Assembly (NCBI GenBank): GCA_007449985.2
Contig: VIIQ02000205.1
Coordinates: forward strand, 1-64,000
Source of the DNA: Desmodesmus armatus
Lineage: Eukaryota; Chlorophyta; Chlorophyceae; Sphaeropleales; Scenedesmaceae
Reading direction: 5' to 3'
Length of the DNA stretch: 64,000 nt
In this document: positions 59,005 to 64,000 of the stretch, piece by piece
How the letters are laid out: every line of letters starts with the position of its first letter
How positions within the stretch are numbered: the first letter of the stretch is position 1
Made by a program: the position numbers and the translations under genes
The notes under the pieces: model-generated
What the model saw: the letters and a program-made list of their open reading frames with translations, nothing else
What the model was told of the DNA's origin: nothing
Databases searched by the model: none

Positions 59005-62000
59005 GGGAGCCCCACATCCTGCACCACCACCTCCACCATCTCCTATGCAGCACGGCCGCCAGCAGCAGCAGCAGCAGCAGCCAGCGCGGCACCAGCAGGC
59101 GGGGTGGAAGCAGCAGCAGCAGCCGCGACAGCAGTTTCCCCCTCCCCCACCTCCACGTGGTCCTAAGCCGCAGTCACCACCACCAGCAGCAGCGCTGCTC
59201 CCTACAGAGCAGCAGTCACGCAGGTGGGCGGGCCAAGTGACAACGGCAACACCAGCAACGCCGCTAAGAAGCCAAGGGTCGCAGTGCAGACCCCGCAGCA
59301 GCAGCCTGTGCAGGGTGCTGCGGCCATCACGGCTAGCGCCTAGGGACCACCGCCATCAGCAAGCAGCAACGGTCGTCCCACGGCCCGTCAGCAGCAGCGC
59401 AGTGTGCGATCTCGCAGGCGGCGACGACGACGACAGCAACAGCGGCGCAGGGCATCTGGTGGTAAGACGGCTGGGCAGGTTTCTGCACAGCTGCCGATTA
59501 TAGGAGCTCACAACGTCAGTGGTGAAGCCCTTGCCCCAGATGTCATGATGTTGCTTAATAACGGCCTCAAGTTTGTCTCCACGCCCTTGCCGCTGTCTAG
59601 GGCTCAGCTTGTAGCGAGTATTCAGCGGTTTCAGCGCAGTATGCGGCTTAGGTGTCAGTTTGAAGACACTGGGCCCATCAGTAGGTTGAGGGTGCCAAAC
59701 CCTAGTTTTCTCCCTGACCCAGCACCACCGTGGTTGAGGAATTCCTCAGCAAGGTTGAGTCAGCTTGTCTGGCTCGTTATGATGCATTTGTGGCACGGGG
59801 GCAGCGTACTGCCAACAACTTGGACCCTGGCCAAGTGGAGGCTTTGCGCACGCTGCGGCAGCGCGACGATCTTGTGATCAAGCCTGCTGATAAGAACTTG
59901 GGTTTAACAGTAATGCGTGCTGATGTGTATCATGCCGCTCTGCAGCAGCATGTGATGGACACTAAGACATATGTTGAAGTGCCTGATCTGCAGCATTTTG
60001 TCTCTTCAGCTCGTATACAGCTGGAGGACTTTGTTAGGATTTATAGGGCATCTCTAGGGGACAAGTTAAGTGAGTACTTGTTGCAAGGGTTCAAATCAAA
60101 TCAAAGTTACACCTGTAGCTATGAAACTCAAGAGCTCATGCCAGCCATTCACTGATATCACGGAGATAGCACAATCAACCCAGAAGGAACAACATACTGA
60201 AGATCAAAACAGAGAAGCCTGACGCTTTTGTGAGGATGAAAACCAACCCTAAAATCCCCAAGCGTACTATCTAAGTGCACGAGATGGACAGCCCTCCGAA
60301 TGGATACCGGGCAAAAACCTCCGTGGAGGAAAATAAAAAACCCTTTGTGGCAATGTGACTTTGGGCTGGACCAATTCGGAGGCTCGGCACTAGACGGCTC
60401 TCGATACAAAAACACAAAGCTGGGTTGAAGATGGACCAGGCACCACACCTGTACCTGTTGCCTAAGCTGCACAAGATGCGCAGTTTGTACAGTCCACTTG
60501 TGGGCCGACCTATTGCTGCATGTCACTCGTGGATCACCACAAATACGAGTGTCTGGTTGGCAGATGTGCTCAATCAGTGCCTGAAGGAACACCCTACTGT
60601 GGTTACCGACAGGAATGCTCTTGTGCGTGAGTTGGAGCAGATTCGTGTGCACAAGGACGCTTGGCTCTTTGTGTTTGACGTAGAGGCTCTCTATCCAAAT
60701 GTAGATCACTCTGGGTGTATAGATGCCTGTGCAGAAGCAGTCCATGCCAAGGATTGCTACACAAAGCCTATGATACATGCTTTTTCTGCATTTTGTGCTG
60801 ACACACAGTGTTGTGTCGGTGCAAGGCAAGCATTACCACCAGGTGTTTGGTGGTGCTATGGGCACCAACTGTATGCCACCTGCTGCGCAGCTGTACCTCG
60901 CTTTGAAGTGGGAGAAGGTTGCACAGTCTAAGATGGGTGATGCGTTCCCCAAGGTGTTTAAGCGGTTTCTAGATGATGGTTTTGTGGTGATTGAGGGCAC
61001 CGAGCAGGAGGTGAAGGCTTTTGCTGACCTTCTGAATAGTATCTTGGATGACATCAAGATCACCTTCAAGTACAGCCAGTTTGAGGTTGAATACCTTGAC
61101 TTGGTCGTGTACAAAGGTGGGGACGTTGCTGCTGATGGCTCTGTGAGCCTGAAAGTGCGCACACACCAAAAAGAGTTGAACAAGTATTTGTACATCCCCT
61201 TTCACTCCCACCACCATCTAGGCATGTTTCAGAGCTTTGTGCGCGCTGAGCTTATTCGTTATGTCGTCACTAACAGTACGGCATGCGATTACAGCAGCAT
61301 GGTTGCTAAGTTTGCCCAGCGTCTGTGCCAGAGGGGTTACCCTCAGCACTTGTTTGACAGCATCGCCAACCAGGTGTCATATGCACGCAGGCAGCAGTAT
61401 TTGTCAGGCTGCAATAGCCGTAAGGCTGCTAGTGGCAGCAAGTCTGTGTTGTCCTTGCCATATGCTGGTCTCGTTCGTGAGCTGCGCTTACCACAGCTCC
61501 TGAGGGAGGAGTATATGCTGGCTGGTGAGGCTCTGCATGCCCTCTTACCGCAGAGGCCGATAGTTGCATTTAGCAAGAACAGGAACCTGGGTTCACTGCT
61601 GGTCAAAGCTAGTCACTGACTGCTTTGGCCGTTTTAGGGTGAGACCACTAGCAAATTCTGCTCAGTGGCTCTCACCCTAGGTGTCTAATCAACCCAGGTA
61701 GCTGCCAATTAGTTTTGTAGAAGGCAGTTGTATGTAGTGTTGCTAGGGTTTGGCCACTGAGCAGAATTTGCTAGTGGTCTCACCCTAAAACCTTGTACCC
61801 TGAGCTTGGCTTGTTGATGGCTATATTGTGTGTGTTTCGGACTTGATTCAGTGGCCTGATGATGATGCGAAGAGCATCGAAACGCGTAGCCCATGTAAAT
61901 CAGTCCTTTCGGAACACACCAATTTGAAAATTAGGGGATCTGCTGAGCCAGCGACAGCCAATCGTGCTCTTCTTTCTCTCAAATTGTGCAGGTACATCCT

Positions 62001-63849
62001 GTAGCCCCTGTGAGCAGGCGGGCCGTGCTGGCCACGTACGTTGTCCACCCACAGGGGGGCTGTTGATGCAAAGGTGATGTCCAGGGCTGACAGCAGGGCA
62101 GACAGCCTGCAGGCAGCGCAACCCTCCTTGTTGCTCATGCCTGTACTGTACCGTACTGTATTGTACTGTACTGCACTGTACTGAGCTGCATGGTACGGTA
62201 CGGTAACGTACTGTACTTTACTGTATCCGCAGGCAACACCCCCCCCCCCCAACAGCTCATACTCTGGTCTGACACTCCAACATGCATTGTGTTGCAGTGC
62301 AATGTACTGTGCTGCAACTGCACTTGACTGTACTGCTCTGTTCTACACTGGCAGCAGCAGATTTGGCAAGTTTATTTGACATGTCGACTATGTTGTGTTG
62401 TTGTCACAGGTAGGGTGGGCACCACCAAGTGATGCTAGCCCAAGAAGACATGCTGCACAAGCTGCTTCCTGGTCCCTGCCAGACTATGGTAGCAGCTGCC
62501 ACAAGTCATATGATGCTGAGGGCCCCCAGCCTGAGCGCCCACAGTTATTCGCCTGCCACTACACCAACTGTTGCATTCTGCAATTGGCAACTTTCCCTGT
62601 ACAGCAGACGTTTTCCAGCCCAAGGGATACCCCCAAAGGTGCTGCACAATCCCTTTTGTGATCCCTCCTGGTGACATGCGGCAGATGCAAAAGACTATAT
62701 GATTCTTCCCGCTTCACACCTCCCCAGCGCTAGCATGTACGCACCCGCCTGCCACCACTCCCGCTTTTGCTGCCATGCTCCTGCCTGAGGCCAACTCATG
62801 CTCTGTCAGGACTCCCACAGCCTGCACAGCAAACGGCCCAGCATGGCACAGCAGACAATGCTGTTAGGGTTAGCCTTACTGGGGACACTGCGGCTGCACA
62901 GCCTGCACAGAAGAACCCATATAACGTCTCTACCCTGCCCCCTGGGTGGAGAAGGCACTGAGCAGACCATCTGTTGAGGCGTGGCCCTGTAGGCACAGCT
63001 CCAGTAAGTGCACGAGGGTACTGAAGTGGTGCGAGAACAGCGCTGACCCCCGGGGGGGGGGGCGTCAGGTGCGCACACTGTGGCTGCGCATGAGAGGGAG
63101 GGGGGGGGGCTTGTTGAGGTTGGTAGGGGTGGTGGTGGTGGAGTAGGCGCTGAGAACATGTCTACTGAGACAACAGCCCTCTGTGGCGGGGTGGCAGACC
63201 CCACGCAATTGCACCACACCCTGCGTATATGTGACAGGCCAGCGGGGTTTGGGTCAACTGGTACCGGACCCCACGACCTGGGTTTAGACGCGCGTGCGCC
63301 CACCCCACACACACGAGCGCCTTTGGTGCGGAGATGTGTGTCGGGCTGGAGCGCCTACAGGTGATGGCTTCAGAGGACGCCAAACGACATTTGTCCGTCC
63401 TTATACCATGCTGCCGCAAAAAATCTTCTGCGACAGAAGAATTCTCAGAGCGCAGACGGGCAGCCAGAGCACCGGCAGGCAGTTCCCACACCTGCCTGGA
63501 ATACATCCAGCCCCCTGTGTCCAACCAGTCCGATCCCACCTGCGGACCAATCCCAGCCTCCCACGCTCTCCAGCCCCAAGCCCTGTCTTGCCTCCCATCC
63601 ACCCCCCCTTCAGCCCCCCCCCCCCACTCACATCCATCAACAGTGCCTGCAGGTACTGGCTGTAGCTCTGCTGCGTGATGTCCAGCTCCCCCAGAAGGTC
63701 GAGCAAGCCCTCCCCTTTTGAAGCAATCCCCTCGTCAGAGTCTCGTCCGCCACCACGCCCAAAGCCGCCGCCGCTGCCGCCGTTGCCGCGGCCTCCTGCC
63801 CCTCCTTGGCCGATGCCCTCCGCCATTTCAAGGATTTTCTGGTAGAGGG
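49860..63849 (-). CDS. RTEL1, telomere/replication DNA helicase (N-terminus off window)
   Basis: XPD-family 5'-3' helicase that unwinds T-loops and G-quadruplexes. Exons: 63632-63849, (one small exon not found), 57328-57475, 57079-57142, 56469-56617, 55989-56065, 55313-55443, 54627-54787, 54070-54124, 53729-53848, 52988-53192, 52358-52634, 51342-52137, 49860-50817. Signatures: SYWCFIPG then SMAALREMPLRSVLLTSGTL; IANFARVVPDGLLVFFPAY; AVLFAVCRGK; VSEGIDFSDKAGRGVVITG (motif V); AVNQAMGRVIRHRWDYGAVL (motif VI). After a long Gln/Ala-rich linker comes a harmonin-like helical segment (TFFKLLQATLPAEQMAAVKE, then LLVGFATFMPSKDQQWFRNL). The C-terminus is a C4C4 RING (CCKCS...ACGHMACYSCW...CPACGK). Exon 53729-53848 lacks one base, at GCGGGATC near 53785. 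ATP-binding motifs and the Fe-S cluster lie beyond the right edge. A retroelement splits the gene. Confidence 0.92.
52745..52865 (-). repeat. Echo of RTEL1 exon 52988-53192 3' end
   Basis: A copy of the last ~95 bases of the exon plus donor (WLRDQVVQHNSFGAAIASLT, then RFFK). It lies ~150 bases downstream of the real exon, with the same GTGAG donor and the same GTCAGCCC sequence beyond. Confidence 0.85.
53211..53275. repeat. CAG-type microsatellite upstream of RTEL1 exon
   Basis: About 20 GCA/GGC triplets on the + strand, mostly GCA, directly upstream (in RTEL1 sense) of the acceptor at 53193. Sense-strand reading is CTG/TGC, serving as the pyrimidine-rich region. Confidence 0.9.
53470..53520 (-). 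repeat. Echo of RTEL1 exon head
   Basis: A partial copy of the exon 52988-53192 head (QQGLRALNQA equivalent), upstream of the real exon. Confidence 0.6.
55705..55804. repeat. Pentanucleotide microsatellite (ACAGT)20
   Basis: Twenty units of ACAGT with a single interruption (CAGTGCAGTA), in the RTEL1 intron upstream of exon 55313-55443. Looser GTACTGTACTGTAC and ACGGTACGGT runs recur in the RTEL1 intron at ~57513-57600 and in its duplicate at ~62142-62225. Confidence 0.95.
57353..57818. repeat. Left copy of a 466/469-bp direct duplication
   Basis: Nearly identical to 61984-62452, with a handful of substitutions and a 3-base difference in a C-run. It starts at TTGTGCAGGTAC and ends at AGAAGACATG. 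It contains most of RTEL1 exon 57328-57475, that exon's acceptor and ~340 bases of upstream intron. This copy is continuous with the rest of the exon, so it is the functional one. Confidence 0.95.
57957..58760 (+). pseudogene. Retroelement ORF1, coiled-coil-like, interrupted
   Basis: ATG at 57957 (MSGAATSGQAGVSSS). The predicted product is Ala/Ser/Gln-rich with a long helical stretch (EAAVMEQIKAAKQTANDSIL, then KVAELEASLASMQKQRAKAR) and a basic end (AAEAARRRKKQEQ). A TAG at 58758-58760 sits in a CAG run. The same frame reopens at once (QKQQQAADADMADAAGPNP...) and runs to the poly-Gln tract near 58990, where the frame changes. A Pro/Gln-rich segment and an Arg-rich block (59404-59450) follow. 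There is no recognisable nucleic-acid-binding fold; by position it may be the element's RNA-binding region. Confidence 0.6.
59460..61619 (+). pseudogene. Penelope-like reverse transcriptase, frame-broken
   Basis: Pieces in order: 59515-59720 (LLNNGLKFVSTPLPLSRAQL, typical of the region before Penelope RTs), 59730-60090 (RQRDDLVIKPADKNLGLTVM and DTKTYVEVP), 60425-60790 (HLYLLPKLHK; motif A LFVFDVEALYPNVD) and 60793-61619 (HQVFGGAMGTNCMPPAAQLY; motif C FKRFLDDGFV; FEVEYLDLVVYKGG; ELIRYVVTNS; QRLCQRGYP). The catalytic Asp residues of motifs A and C are present. Breaks: a frame change near 59720, a ~335-base non-coding segment at ~60090-60424, and a one-base frame change in TTTT near 60793. The stop is TGA at 61617-61619. 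No C-terminal endonuclease follows. Confidence 0.85.
60088..60424. other. AT-richer segment splitting the RT
   Basis: About 335 bases with base composition unlike the rest of the element. They separate the N-terminal RT piece (ending near SEYLLQGF) from the PKLHK piece. They are framed by GGGTTCAA (60088) and GGGTTGAA (near 60422), which could be an imperfect target duplication. Contents include runs such as GAAAATAAAAAACCC. It may be a small inserted element or an unremoved intron. No GT-AG pair that restores the frame is obvious. Confidence 0.4.
61631..61791. repeat. 39-bp inverted repeat tipped with TTTTAGGG
   Basis: The arm at 61631-61669 begins GTTTTAGGGTGAGACCACTA, and 61753-61791 is its exact reverse complement. 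The loop is 83 bases. The outer tip TTTTAGGG equals the chlamydomonadalean telomere repeat unit, but it occurs once per arm. The hairpin lies between the RT stop and the hammerhead-like motif. Confidence 0.9.
61844..61903 (+). ncRNA. Probable type I hammerhead ribozyme
   Basis: The core CTGATGA (61856-61862) is followed by a 5-bp stem (GATGC/GCATC, loop GAAGA), then GAAAC (61879-61883), a minimal stem III and GTA (61886-61888) as the expected cleavage triplet. Stem I can form from GGC/GCC next to the core plus TGATT/AATCA further out, with an internal loop between, as in natural type I ribozymes. One unpaired U precedes stem II. Hammerheads with tiny stem III are known from Penelope-like elements. 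The left terminal repeat of this element begins within about 3 bases of the predicted cleavage point. Confidence 0.6.
61984..62452. repeat. Right copy of the 466/469-bp host duplication
   Basis: Counterpart of 57353-57818. It keeps the RTEL1 exon acceptor and most of the exon (ALDITFASTAPLWVDNV, then GYRMYLH), but the exon breaks where the element begins, so this copy has no donor. In RTEL1 transcripts it lies upstream of the intact copy and is a decoy acceptor. Confidence 0.95.
62453..63631. other. RTEL1 intron, one exon probably missed
   Basis: Between exon 63632-63849 (ending in phase 0) and exon 57328-57475 (starting in phase 2) one short exon is needed, and it may lie here. I could not identify it. 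The region carries G-runs on the plus strand at ~63049-63062 and ~63100-63109, i.e. C-runs in RTEL1 sense. Confidence 0.4.
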
Positions 63850-64000
63850 CTGCAGGGCACAGCAAGCATCAGCGGGGCCAAGGGGAATGAGTTGGACGTA
63901 CACAGCGTGGGGGTATTGTGGGATTTCAACTGTTTGGCCATAAACTACTGTCACGATCGGTCGCTTCATTCGTGTACAATATTGCTGCCGCTGCAGCATT
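63850..64000. other. RTEL1 intron at the right edge
   Basis: Sequence upstream (in the minus sense) of the CAG acceptor of exon 63632-63849. It shows no further exon. The helicase motifs I-IV of RTEL1 must lie beyond the window. Confidence 0.5.

Larger units (their letters stand above)
57815..61989 (+). mobile_element. Penelope-like retroelement, antisense in RTEL1
   Basis: A ~4.2-kb element bounded by direct ~95-bp repeats (57815-57912 and 61892-61989, starting CATGTAAATCAG). These in turn are flanked by the 466/469-bp host duplication. Order on the plus strand: terminal repeat, ORF1, reverse transcriptase, TTTTAGGG-tipped hairpin, probable hammerhead ribozyme, terminal repeat. The RT has the Penelope hallmarks (LVIKPADKNLGLTVM, LPKLHK, GGAMGTNCMPPAAQLYL, RFLDDGF). 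I see no GIY-YIG endonuclease on either side, so it resembles endonuclease-lacking Penelope lineages or has lost that domain. The open frames are interrupted, so this copy looks inactive unless some breaks are sequencing errors. Confidence 0.88.

Noticed and set aside
57353..62452. Interpretation as an LTR retrotransposon with 467-bp LTRs
   Set aside because: The flanking repeats contain an RTEL1 exon and intron, lack TG...CA ends, and there is no gag/protease/integrase. The RT is Penelope-like.

Overview
This window is nuclear DNA of a green alga. The likely order is Chlamydomonadales (a Chlamydomonas- or Haematococcus-like organism), although the species cannot be fixed. The reasons are many-exon genes with GT-AG introns, CAG/CTG-rich and Gln/Ala-rich coding sequence, very long G/C homopolymers in introns, and a Penelope-like retroelement whose hairpin arms begin with TTTTAGGG, the telomere repeat unit of that order. 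There is no sign of prokaryotic, organellar or viral sequence.

Layout. (1) 2794-15441, minus: a seipin-like lipid-droplet/ER protein whose 7.8-kb third intron is filled with two degenerate tandem-repeat fields (6.1-9.6 kb and 10.0-13.4 kb). Its C-terminus is not found. (2) 16149-19794, minus: a complete YIPF1/2-type Yip1-domain Golgi membrane protein, 6 exons, 345 residues. (3) 20128-28414, plus: a TRF4/PAPD5-type non-canonical poly(A) polymerase, 9 exons, sharing a 333-bp divergent promoter interval with the YIPF gene. (4) ~29690-31896, minus: an F-box/leucine-rich-repeat (LRR) protein. (5) 32891-40676, minus: a complete 11-exon, 519-residue LRR protein of the SHOC2/PIRL style, with several exons of exactly 69 nt, one LRR each. 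(6) 40677-46129: intergenic, with a hairpin, a ~70-bp minisatellite and a tRNA-like relic. (7) 46130-49261, minus: a complete 6-exon, 260-residue protein of unrecognised family, with a Tc1/mariner-like MITE in its last intron. (8) 49860-63849 and past the right edge, minus: RTEL1, an XPD-family telomere-maintenance DNA helicase, with a C-terminal C4-type RING. It is split by a ~4.2-kb Penelope-like retroelement in antisense orientation that carries a probable hammerhead ribozyme.

Three things stand out. First, almost every gene is surrounded by 'exon echoes': degenerate partial copies of its own exon ends, always including the splice junction. Copies of exon 5' ends lie upstream of the real exon and copies of 3' ends lie downstream, and some have expanded into arrays of 7-8 copies. 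Second, long homopolymers are polarised by splicing: sense-strand G-runs follow donors and sense-strand C-runs precede acceptors. Third, the retroelement in RTEL1 is flanked by 466/469-bp direct copies of host sequence that contain a whole RTEL1 exon, so an intact copy of the exon survives.

The exon models were built by joining GT-AG exons with matching phase. In four genes (seipin twice, TRF4, F-box, RTEL1) a single missing base, mostly within or beside a short G- or C-run, breaks an otherwise perfect frame. Sequencing or assembly error is the simplest explanation.
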